Below, in pieces: positions 11,336-20,915 of a stretch of 64,000 nt of DNA. This DNA comes from Siphonodentalium dalli. Lineage: Eukaryota > Mollusca > Scaphopoda > Gadilida > Siphonodentaliidae. The first letter of the stretch is position 1, and each line of letters starts with the position of its first letter. The notes under the pieces were generated by a model. The model was given only the letters and a program-made list of their open reading frames with translations, did no database searches and was not told the origin of the DNA. Made by a program: the position numbers and the translations under genes. Where the stretch lies: positions 132,746,087-132,810,086 of the forward strand of contig CP136061.1 of NCBI GenBank assembly GCA_032622095.1, given 5' to 3'.

Positions 11336-12015
11336 GCGTTGCATCTCGGATTGCATACTCCTTATTTGATGGACCAATTCAATTGTTTTATATCTAACCA
11401 ATATATGTAAGTAGGTGTCTGAAGTTCAGCGAAAATCACACCTAGCCCTCCGGAATGACAATAACAAATCAGAAGGGAGGACTGGCTTATTGACTATAAA
11501 GCCTTTCCTTAGGTATTGTGAAAAAATAATGGCTTAGTACTTGTCCGCCATATAAATTCCCCACACAATGAAGGTGATATATAAATGTATGGATGGCACG
11601 AGAAAGAGATGTTTGCTACGAGTATTCAAGAAGCTAAATATAATAATGACCAAGGTCCCAATTTATCGCAGAAAAATTGCTCCTCGTTCTCGGGACATGA
11701 AGTTTTAAATCGAAGCAGGTTCTTGGTCGGTTTAATGGAATTTTGAAAAATTTATTTAATTTTATGTCAAAAGTCGAATTTAGACATTTTTGGAAATTGA
11801 CACCCAATATGATTTGAAAAAATGCCAAAATGTTTCGATAGGATCATCATTAGTTGCAGATTTCGGACTCTATGCCATACTAAGCGTTGCCGCTCGTATT
11901 GCATCATACTTATTGGATGGACCAAATAAATTGGTATGACTGTGTCCGATCGTAATAATATGTATACAGAGTGTTAGATCATGCTGCAGGTTTTGAAAGT
12001 TTGTAGGCGCAGTTA
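11336..12015. other. No recognised gene
   Basis: AT-rich sequence with a weak local repeat (ATTGCATCATACTTATTGGATGGACC near 11900 resembles ATTGCATACTCCTTATTTGATGGACC near 11350). Nothing codes convincingly. Confidence 0.4.
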
Positions 12016-12115
12016 CAGTAATGCTCTAAGTAATCGACTTCTTAACCACAGCAGAATTATGGGTAACTTTTCAGGATTTAGTTGGAAATATGGCTTGTTG
12101 CCATTCATCGGAAAG
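12016..12115 (+). mobile_element. Half of a palindromic Tc1/mariner-type MITE
   Basis: Preceded by TA at 12014-12015, it begins CAGTAATGCTCTAAGTAATC and carries CCACAGCAGAATTATGGGTA, the same arm as the two full foldbacks at 46077-46289 and 46702-46872. The second arm is missing, so this is a truncated copy. Confidence 0.75.
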
Positions 12116-12342
12116 CTCTCCTCTCTGGCGCCAATAAGCAAATTTGTATTCAATTAATTCTAATATTGATATAATGTGAACAATTATTATAGCTGAAATA
12201 ATGGCACTTGCAACAACTAAACATCATTTCTAACGAGATTTCAACGCATGTGTACCATTCACAGCCCTCTAATCTACATACTGTCAATATCGGCAGCTAG
12301 AGGAGTAATTCGTCAAAGAATTTTATTTTTTTATTAACGCCA

Positions 12343-12570
12343 CCGGTGTAATATGTTTTTGAAAATATAATAACAGCTGGTCCACTGGGCCATTGCATTA
12401 TGGGTAATTAGGTATTCTCGTACCTGACTCAATCGTACCGATAGAGTCACGTACAGGCTGAAATTGTAAACTTAACGCCACCGGTGTAATATGTTCTTGA
12501 AAATATAATAATGAAACCTGGTCCAATGGGAGATTGGATTATGGGTAATTAGGTAGTCTCGTTTAGTTTA
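12343..12570 (+). repeat. Duplicated block of about 85 bp
   Basis: Two copies about 140 bp apart (near 12343 and 12476) share AACGCCACCGGTGTAATATG, then TTGAAAATATAATAA and ATTATGGGTAATTAGGTA. No coding sequence. The origin is unclear. Confidence 0.6.
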
Positions 12571-12774
12571 GTAGAAAGGAAATAGTATTCAATTAACCGA
12601 TAGCCTGAAAATAATGTATAACCCATTGGGAGCCCCTGGGGTAGTTAAGTGAATTATGGGGTAATTTTAATTGGAGTGCGCATGCCTGTTCTGTTGGAGT
12701 AATCGCGATCTTTTATTTTCTGGTCATCAAGTCAAAATTGTATCGTATACACAATGTGTTTGTACCGATGCATG

Positions 12775-12860
12775 TATCGTGACTCGACTCGTTTTCGTGG
12801 TCATATAGCTAGGCCCTATATAACCTATGATCACGAAAACGAGCAGAGTCGCGAAATCTG
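12775..12860. repeat. Imperfect palindrome
   Basis: The arms GTGACTCGACTCGTTTTCGTG and CACGAAAACGAGCAGAGTCGCG face each other across about 30 bp containing CATATAGCTAGGCCCTATATAACCTATG. It is probably a small foldback element or its remnant. Confidence 0.6.
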
Positions 12861-13334
12861 ATAGAATTCCAGGAATCGTACATTCACTTTCAATAGTATA
12901 GATTCTCTGAATCTGCCGCGGAATTCCCAAAATTGTACTTTCATTTTCAATAGGATTATCCGAATTGTCACTTTCACTTTTCATTTTTACCACGCAAAGC
13001 GACCTTAGTTGACACAGATATATGACACACTGGCTGAGTCCATGACAAATAGTTTATATAGCATTGCTTCTTTCATTTAATTAAAGCTCACCTCGTTAAA
13101 ACGCATGTCAATCGTATTTGTTTACAAATTGCATTGGGTGCGACGATTTGCAGTAGGTCCCTATTTGCGGAGATCACTTTGCGGAATTCCCAGAATTCTC
13201 GGAGGTCCCCTAAAATGGGCGATATATGTAGATTTTAATGAGGGAACGGGTGCGTATATGCCAATTGATACGTATTTTAAACAAATAACGACACGATCAT
13301 CATAATAGAGGTCTGTTCTATTAATTATATATCA

Positions 13335-13377
13335 TTCATTAGTTAGCGCCTATATTAGCGCTAACTAATGAATAATA
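13335..13377. repeat. Short palindrome
   Basis: ATTCATTAGTTAGCGC, then CTATATTA, then GCGCTAACTAATGAAT: a near-perfect hairpin next to the larger foldback to its right. Confidence 0.7.
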
Positions 13378-13394
13378 ATATTATTTGATTGACT

Positions 13395-13652
13395 TGATAA
13401 ATATTCTCGTGTGCCAGAAGGACTCCTTAAAGTTGTGAATAAGATGGATAATATTTATTGGATGTTATTTAACAAGTCAAATAATATTATTTGATTGACT
13501 TGTTAAATAACATCTAATAAATATTCTTCATCTTATTCACAACTAACTAATAAATAATATTATTTTATTGACTTGTTAAATAACATCAAATAAATATTCT
13601 TCATCTTATTCATAACTTTAAGGAGTCCTTCTGGCGAGAATATTATAGTCAA
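13395..13652. mobile_element. Foldback element with internal arm duplication
   Basis: The outer arms CCAGAAGGACTCCTTAAAGTT and its complement AACTTTAAGGAGTCCTTCTGG (with flanking ATATTCTCG/CGAGAATAT) enclose nested copies of TGACTTGTTAAATAACATC and its complement. The right arm is duplicated, with two copies of TAAATATTCTTCATCTTATTC. It is a foldback or MITE that has suffered a partial internal tandem duplication. Confidence 0.75.
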
Positions 13653-13727
13653 TTCAAGGTCAAATCGCGCCTTTCGCCGGAAAGCAGATGGGAACAGTCC
13701 GGACGAAGTCGGGCCCACCAGCCAGTG
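13653..13727 (+). mobile_element. Helitron 3' end fragment
   Basis: TCAATTCAAGGTCAAATCGCG, then hairpin GTCCGGACGAAGTCGGGC, then a short spacer ending CCAG instead of CTAG. This is the last 75 bp of the same family as the large array, cut by the foldback to its left. Confidence 0.7.
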
Positions 13728-13843
13728 TAATAAAAAGCGAGACAGCTTGAAGAATGTATTTATAACACGAGAAACGGGAAAATGTGGTATATGGAAGTAT
13801 CCAAATTTCCCACATTGAATTTGAAAGCTAGTTTATATTATAA

Positions 13844-15459
13844 CTAGCAGGTTAGCCCGCCACTGGCGTGGTTCGTCTCATGGCTTTGTTCGAAAAAGCA
13901 ATTGCAACAGCTTCCGAGACACGTATGCTGCACCTAGGTGTAAAATCAGTGTTCGCGCTGGACCGAAAAAACTTTTAGCCAAAAGTTTAGCCAAATGAAA
14001 ATTTCATTAGCCAAATGAAAAAATCTTTAGCCAAATGTTTTTTGGCCAAATTAAAAAAAAATTTGGCCAAATTAAATCCTCATTTTCTGGGCGGTTCACA
14101 ATTAATGACTAAAATTTGTCTTAAACTTTATTTGTTACTCAGAATATAAACATAATTAAAACAACACAAAAACAACTTTAAAAACAATATTATACGAACA
14201 TATGTATGCATCATATCACACGGGCAGATCAATTCATAAAACATTAATATAGAATACGGCGGGATTTCACATCGGACCATACCAATTCGCAAACATGAAA
14301 CTAACATTCTATATAATTATAATCACATAAATCCGCTAAACTAATTGTAATAACTCTATGTCGTTGACACTATTGACACCATGGCATGACGGCCGCTAAC
14401 TATTTTTCTTAAGGTGTTGACTGTGAAGCCAGGTTATTAGACGGGATGCACTTTATGATACACATTACGTAACTATTGAGTTAAGAACTGCTCTTCTCTA
14501 ATTAACAAAGCATTTAGGTATTTGATCTTACAGACGGCTTAATCAGTTACATAACCAGTATACAGCTTATGCGTTTTGACGATTAGGCTGGTTAAATGTA
14601 AAAAAAAAAAAATACTGATCAGATGTCAAACAGTTGTGTAATGTGCCCGTTGTACAGCCGCCACAATTCAATCAACGCCACCGTTACAGAACGATATTTC
14701 ATAAGTACGAAATACTTTCCTCACTTTCGTAACCTAACTTCGTCTTGAATGTCGATCTATTGAGCGCTTTTATTAATTAGCGTTTCGACTCCATGCTTTC
14801 CGTTTCCATTTGGGGTAAAAAAAAGTTTAGCCAAAAGTTTAGCCAAATGAAATTTTTATTAGCCAAATTCGAAAAAGATTGGCCATTGTCTAATTTGGCT
14901 ACCGACAGCGCGAACACTGTGTAAAATGTCGTCGAAATCCGGCAGTTTTACCAGATTTGACCTTGAATTGATCATTTTCAAGGTCAAGGTCAGGTCGGGG
15001 TCATAATTTAACCCGTCCATGACACTTCTCGTATAGGTAGCAAGTTTGAGCTCAATCGGTTCGAGTCTATAAAGGACACACACATATATATCATGTGTGG
15101 GTACACGTTTCAAGGTGAAGGTCACATATATATCATTTTGGGTACCCGTTTCAAGGTGAAGATAACCTAGGGCGGAAAAAAATGACCCGATCTTGTTCCT
15201 ATGAAGCCCTAAGTACGTAAGAATCACACAACACGCTCATGTCTGGATGCCGACACTGACGCCCGTGTACAGACATAAGAATCACATTACGCACATACGC
15301 TCTTTATCAACGACACTGCGGATAGGAACGCTCTTTAACTATCAACCCGATTAACACCGAAGTGTCGTTTTTTGTGACTGGGAGTGAAGAACGGGTGGTC
15401 GGAGCTTATCCAAAACGCCGCGACGACCATTTTATGGCAGTCTCAAAATATATAGTAGA
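13844..15459 (-). mobile_element. Minus-strand Helitron interrupted by a hAT MITE
   Basis: Read on the minus strand it starts with TC at 15459 (TCTACTATATATTTTGAG), preceded by A, and ends with CTAG at 13847-13844, followed by T, the canonical Helitron insertion context. A hairpin (CGCC-AGT-GGCG) lies just before the 3' end. Subtracting the 973-bp insertion and its 8-bp duplication leaves about 635 bp, matching the plus-strand units. The interior carries the same CAAGGTCA-rich core (14940-15010). No coding sequence is present. Confidence 0.75.
13947..14919. mobile_element. Non-autonomous hAT transposon, nested
   Basis: Perfect 14-bp terminal inverted repeats CAGTGTTCGCGCTG (13947-13960) and its complement (14906-14919) are flanked by an exact 8-bp target duplication TGTAAAAT (13939-13946 and 14920-14927). 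An 8-bp duplication with CAGTG termini is diagnostic of the hAT superfamily. Subterminal regions carry multiple TTTAGCCAAA/AGCCAAATGAAA motifs at both ends (13975-14060 and 14823-14885), which may be transposase-binding repeats. No transposase ORF is present. It inserted into a pre-existing Helitron. Confidence 0.93.
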
Positions 15460-15467
15460 TTATATTA

Positions 15468-16081
15468 TCTATTATATATTTTGAAAGATCTGTGTGTGTA
15501 TATGTCTGTGTGTGTGTGTGTAATCGATGAACTCAAAAACGACCGACCCGATTTCGATGAAACTTGGTACGTGGGGGTATTTTCGGCCGGGGGTTAACAT
15601 AGGCCTATTGACTTGCCCGTGCGACGTCACCTTGACCTTGAAATCGGGTCATTTCAAGGTCAAACGCCCGAATATCACGGGATTTCGATGAAACTTGGTA
15701 TGTGGGGGTACTTTCTTATGGCGAGTCTAATAAGCATATTCATTTGCCCGTGCGACGTGACCTTGACCTTGAAATCGGGTAACTTCAAGGTCAAATCGCC
15801 AATTTTGATGGGATTTCGACGAAATTTGATACGTGGGGTTACTTTTGTCCACTGATTGTTTTGGACGGGTCCAATCGTGACCCCGACCAGACCTTGACCT
15901 TCAAAATGATCAATTCAAGGTCAAATCGGGTAAAACCGGATGGATTTCGACGGGCACGTTTGTCGGGTACTTTTGTCCGGGCAGTGTTTTTGGACTGGTC
16001 AAATTGTGACCCCACTTGACCTTGACCTTCAAAATGGACAATTCAAGGTCAAAGCCCGGACGAAGTTGGGTCACCTTCTAG
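15468..16081 (+). mobile_element. Helitron array unit 1 (subfamily A)
   Basis: TC start at 15468 in an A/TC context, GT-rich head, core of alternating TGACCTTGACCTT and AAGGTCAAA segments, then a hairpin (with one change, GAAGTTGGG) and CTAG at 16078-16081. Its head lies only 8 bp from the head of the minus-strand Helitron. 614 bp. Confidence 0.85.
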
Positions 16082-16830
16082 TCTATTATATATTTTGGAA
16101 GATCTGTCTGTGTGTGTGTCTGTCTGTGTGTGTGTCTGTAATCGATGGACTCGAAAACGGCCTAGCCGATTTCCATGAAACTCGGTATGTGGGGGTATTT
16201 TCGGCCGGGGAGTAACATAGGCCTATTAATTTGCCCGTGCGACGTGACATTGACCTTGAAATCGGGTCATTTCAATGTCAAACGCCCGAATATCACGGGA
16301 TTTCGATGAAACTTGGTATGTTGGGATACCTTCGGACGGGGAGTGGCATAAACATATTAATTTGCCCGTGCGACGTGACCTTGACCTTGAAATCGGGTCA
16401 TTTCAAGGTCAAACGCCCGAATATCACGGGATTTCGATGAAACTTGGTGTCTAGGGATACTTTCGTGTGGGTAGTCTCATAAGCCTATTCATTTGCTCGT
16501 GCGACGTGACATTGACCTTGAAATTGGGTCAATTCAAGGTCAAATCGCGATTTTGTTATGGGATTTCCTCGAAATTTGATACATAGGGTTACTTTTGTCC
16601 ACTGAGTGTTTTGGACGGGTCAAATCGTGACACCGACCTGACCTTGACCTTCAAAATGATCAATTAAATGTCAAATCTGGTAAAACAGGATGGATTTCGA
16701 CGGGTACTTTTGTCGGGTACTTTTGTCCGGGCAGTGTTTTGGACGGGTCAAATCGTTACCCCAACTGACCTTGAGCTTCGAAATGGTCAATTCAAGATCA
16801 AACCCCGGACGAAGTCGGGTCACCTTCTAG
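16082..16830 (+). mobile_element. Helitron array unit 2 (subfamily A)
   Basis: 749 bp from TCTATTATATATTTTGG to CTAG (16827-16830). It joins unit 1 with no intervening base. The core has one more copy of the roughly 130-bp internal repeat (GATTTCGATGAAACTTGGT...TTTGCCCGTGCGACGTGAC) than unit 1. Confidence 0.87.
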
Positions 16831-17573
16831 TCTATTATATATTTTGGAAGATCTGTCTGTGTATCTGTCTGTCTGTGTGTGTGTTCCCGATGAACTCGAA
16901 AACGGCCAACCCGATTTCGATGAAACTTCGTATGTGGGGGTATTTTCGACCGTGGGGTGACATGGGCCTATAAATGTGTCCGTGCGACGTGACATTGACC
17001 TTGAAATCGGGTCATTTCAAGGTCAAACGCCCGAATATCACGGGATTTCGATGAAACTTGGTATGTGGGGGTACGTTCGGCCGGGGAGTTACATAGGCCT
17101 ATTAATTTTCCCGTGCGACGTGACCTTGACCTTGAAATCGGGTCATTTCAAGGTCAAACGCCCGAATATCACGGGATTTCGATGAAACTTGGTATGTGGG
17201 GTACTTTCGTATGGGGAGTCTCATAAGCATATTCATTTGCCCGTGCGACGTGACCTTGACCTTGAAATCGGGTAACTTCAAGGTCAAATCGCCAATTTTG
17301 ATGGGATTTCGACGAAATTTGATACGTGGGGTTACTTTTGTCCACTGATTGTTTTGGACGGGTCATATCGTGACCCCGACCTGACCTTGACCTTCAAAAT
17401 GATCAATTCAAGGTCAAATCGGGTAAAACCGGATGGATTTCGACGGGTACTTTTGTCGGGTACTTTTGTCCAGGCAGTGTTTTGGACTGGTCAAATAGTG
17501 ACCCCGCTTGACCTTGACCTTCAAAATGGACAATTCAAGGTCAAAGCCCGGACGAAGTCGGGTCACCTTCTAG
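16831..17573 (+). mobile_element. Helitron array unit 3 (subfamily A)
   Basis: 743 bp, with the same head, core and 3' hairpin (CCCGGACGAAGTCGGG) and CTAG at 17570-17573. Directly joined to unit 2. Confidence 0.87.
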
Positions 17574-18371
17574 TCTATTATATATTTTTGGAAAATCTGT
17601 TTGTGTGTGTGTGTGTCTGTCTGTCTGTGTGTTCGCGATGAACTCGAAAACGGCCGAGCCGATTTCGATGAAACTTGGTATGTGGGGGGTATTTTCGGCC
17701 GGGGGTGGCATGGGCCTATTAATTTTCAGATCCGAGGTCAACTTTTCACGTGCCGAGGTCAAATCTGTTTTTACGCTGTGTTACGGGACTTTCATTTGAG
17801 TTCGGTGCTTACAAATCGATTCGAAACAGCGCCAATAATAAAATGCCAGTCATAATAATGACACTGTGAGAATCTTTCGTGTTTCCTCTTTCCAACGATA
17901 TATAATGCGTATGTATCCGTTTTAGTTATCTGCCTCAATTATCAAGAAGAAGTGGTAATATCTTCCATCAGGATAAAAACAATGCGTAACTTCTATGACG
18001 TCGTTAGATGTCATAACGTTAGATCACGTTAACGCTTAACCGGCCGATGCATTTGACTGTTTCAGACGTCTTGACGATATCTCGGGCACCGATGGTAATT
18101 TATCTTTACGTTGAAACTTGACAATTAATGAGCGTGTGTATATGAGGCGCGTTTATATACTTGAGTGGAAATCAAATCGGGTTAAACTGGCGGATATTTA
18201 CGGACGAAATTTTATGCATAGGGTATCTCGGTATCCGCTGGGCCGATTTCCCGGTATCCGCTGGGCCAATTTCCACCATTTTTGGGGTGTTGGTGTTTGA
18301 CCCCACCTGACCTTGACCTTCAAATGGACAATTCAAGGTCAAAGCCCGGACGAAGTCGGGTCACCTTCTAG
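17574..18371 (+). mobile_element. Helitron array unit 4 (subfamily B)
   Basis: 798 bp. The head and 3' end are as in subfamily A, but after about 150 bp the core is replaced by a different segment (CAGATCCGAGGTCAACTTTT onward, ending in a tandem TATCCGCTGGGCC pair). It is nearly identical to units 5 and 6, implying recent amplification. Confidence 0.87.
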
Positions 18372-19159
18372 TCTATTATATATTTTTGGAAAATCTGTGT
18401 GTCTGTCTGTCTGTGTGTTCGCGATGAACTCGAAAATGGCCGAGCCGATTTCGATGAAACTTGGTATGTGGGGGGTATTTTCGCCCGGGGGGTGGCATGG
18501 GCCTATTAATTTTCAGATCCGAGGTCAACTTTTCACGTGCCGAGGTCAAATCTGTTTTTACGCTGTGTTACGGGACTTTCATTTGAGTTCGGTGCTTACA
18601 AATCGATTCGAAATAGCGCGAATAATAAAATGCCAGTCATAATAATGACACTGTGAGAATCTTTCGTGTTTCCTCTTTCCAACGATATATAATGCGTATG
18701 TATCCGTTTTAGTTATCTGCCTCAATTATCAAGAAGAAGTGGTACTATCTTCCATCAGGATAAAAACAATGCGTAACTTCTATGACGTCGTTAGATGTCA
18801 TAACGTTAGATCACGTTAACGCTTAACCGGCCGATGCATTTGACTGTTTCAGACGTCTTGGCAATATCTCGGGCACCGATGGTAATTTATCTTTACGTTG
18901 AAACTTGATAATTAATGAGCGTGTGTATATGAGGCGCGTTTATATACTTGAGTGGAAATCAAATCGGGTTAAACTGGCGGATATTTACGGACGAAATTTT
19001 ATGCATATGGTATCTCGGTATCCGCTGGGCCGATTTCCCGGTATCCGCTGGGCCGATTTCCACCATTTTTGGGGTGTTGGTGTTTGACCCCACCTGACCT
19101 TGACCTTCAAAATGGTCAATTCAAGGTCAAAGCCCGGACGAAGTCGGGTCACCTTCTAG
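18372..19159 (+). mobile_element. Helitron array unit 5 (subfamily B)
   Basis: 788 bp, differing from unit 4 at scattered single bases and in microsatellite length. CTAG at 19156-19159 abuts unit 6. Confidence 0.87.
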
Positions 19160-20457
19160 TCTATTATATATTTTTGGAAGATCTGTTTGTGTGTGTGTGT
19201 GTCTGTCTGTCTGTGTGTTCGCGATGAACTCGAAAATGGCCGAGCCGATTTCGATGAAACTTGGTATGTGGGGGGTATTTTCGGCCGGGGGGTGGCATGG
19301 GCCTATTAATTTTCAGATCCGAGGTCAACTTTTCACGTGCCGAGGTCAAATCTGTTTTTACGCTGTGTTACGGGACTTTCATTTGAGTTCGGTGCTTACA
19401 AATCGATTCGAAACAGCGCGAATAATAAAATGCCAGTCATAATAATGACACTGTGAGAATCTTGCGGGTTTCCTCTTTCCAACGATATATAATGCGCATG
19501 TATCCGTTTTAGTTATCTGCCTCAATTATCAAGAAGAAGTGGTAATATCTTCCATCAGGATAAAAACAATGCGTAACTTCTATGACGTCGTTAGATGTCA
19601 TAACGTTAGATCACGTTAACGCTTAACCGGCCGATGCACTTGACTGTTTCAGACGTCTTGGCGATATCTCGGGCACCGATGGTAATTTATCTTTACGTTG
19701 AAACTTGATAATTAATGAGCGTGTGTATATGAGGCGCGTTTATATACTTGAGTGGAAATCAAATCGGGTTAAAGGTACGGTTGGCCTTGGCGGTGGGTAT
19801 CCTGTGAAAATATTTCCACCCGTCAAAAACTGCCACAAACAGAAAGAACATCAAAATGTAGACAGACTTTGTCCGTATACAAATAAGAAATATCGCATAA
19901 ACAGTATGCTATTGTCATATGTTTGACCATTGTTATGTAAACAAAAGCATAAAAAGTTACTTTTCTGGTGTTTGTTTATATTATGATGGTAAACATAAAG
20001 AGCGTTCTCTGTGGGTGAATTCCTGATATGGAACTAATAAAGAGCGTTTATGCCATTTGTGTGTGATTAGCCAGTAGCATTGTGCTGTCTTCTGTAACAC
20101 AATCAGGCTCTTGCTTAGGTGAAATATAGTAGGTCTTTATGATAACATGCTGTTTACGCGATGGTCATGGTATATATGAACGAAACTGTATGCGTTTTAA
20201 TGTTTTTCTGTTTACGGTGATTGGAACAAATATGAATATTTTCGACAACGAAGGCCTCACGTGCCTTTAAACTGGCGGATATTTACGGACGAAATGTTAT
20301 GCATAGGGTATCTCGGTATCCGCTGGGCCGATTTCCCGGTATCCGCTGGGCCGATTTCCACCATTTTTGGGGTGTTGGTGTTTGACCCCACCTGACCTTG
20401 ACCTTCAAAATGGTCAATTCAAGGCCAAAGCCCGGACGAAGTCGGGTCACCTTCTAG
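19160..20457 (+). mobile_element. Helitron array unit 6 (subfamily B), with insertion
   Basis: About 800 bp of subfamily B sequence split by a 494-bp TTAA-flanked insertion. It ends with CTAG at 20454-20457 followed by T, so the array finishes in the expected target context. Confidence 0.87.
19773..20266. mobile_element. TTAA-flanked MITE inside Helitron unit 6
   Basis: The uninterrupted sequence GGGTTAAACTGG of units 4 and 5 is split here at a duplicated TTAA (19769-19772 and 20267-20270). The termini are imperfect inverted repeats (AGGTACGGTTGGCCTT and, complemented, AGGCACGTGAGGCCTT). The TTAA duplication points to a piggyBac-type mechanism. Non-coding. Confidence 0.8.
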
Positions 20458-20561
20458 TAATTTATATTTATGGCTAATAATATGATCTTGGTGGCGTTAC
20501 CATTTCTGACTATGGTTTTCTTGTAATAGGATGCGTTAGACATTATACATTTGTTGCATGG

Positions 20562-20690
20562 ATTCGAGGTTGACATGAGGATTTATTAACCCGAGGAAGT
20601 TACTATTCACCGAGGCCACGTGCCGAGGTGAATATTAACTTCCAAGGCTTGATAAATCCTCATGTCAACCTCGAAACCATGCAACAAGTG
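20562..20690. repeat. Foldback palindrome with CACGTG in the loop
   Basis: The arms TGTTGCATGGATTCGAGGTT and AACCTCGAAACCATGCAACA, extending through TGACATGAGGATTTAT/ATAAATCCTCATGTCA, enclose CCGAGGCCACGTGCCGAGG. It is a strong hairpin with a few mismatches and probably a MITE. Confidence 0.75.
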
Positions 20691-20915
20691 TTTTATTATA
20701 TGAAATAGCGGCATTCTTTACCTGGTAGCCAGTAGGAGTAGGAGTTAAACAGACAAATATATTCAACAAACAGCAGATTTACTGAAACTCTCTTCCGAAA
20801 ATCAACAACAAATGAGTTATGTATAAGCAATTTTGATTGGCTGGTTGCAAAGCTATGTGTAACGTGATTGGACAGCCACATCTTATGCGTGACGTAACAC
20901 ATATTTTGTCATTAA

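Noticed and set aside
13844-13880. Minus-strand Helitron 3' end rejected at first because its hairpin differs from the array's
   Set aside because: The doubt was dropped: the T/CTAG context, a hairpin at the right distance and the matching TC end at 15459 support it. It is kept as a feature at moderate confidence.
14859-17855. Many 60-120-codon frames in the Helitron units
   Set aside because: They are reading frames of the core repeats, present in several frames and both strands, with no Rep or helicase motif.
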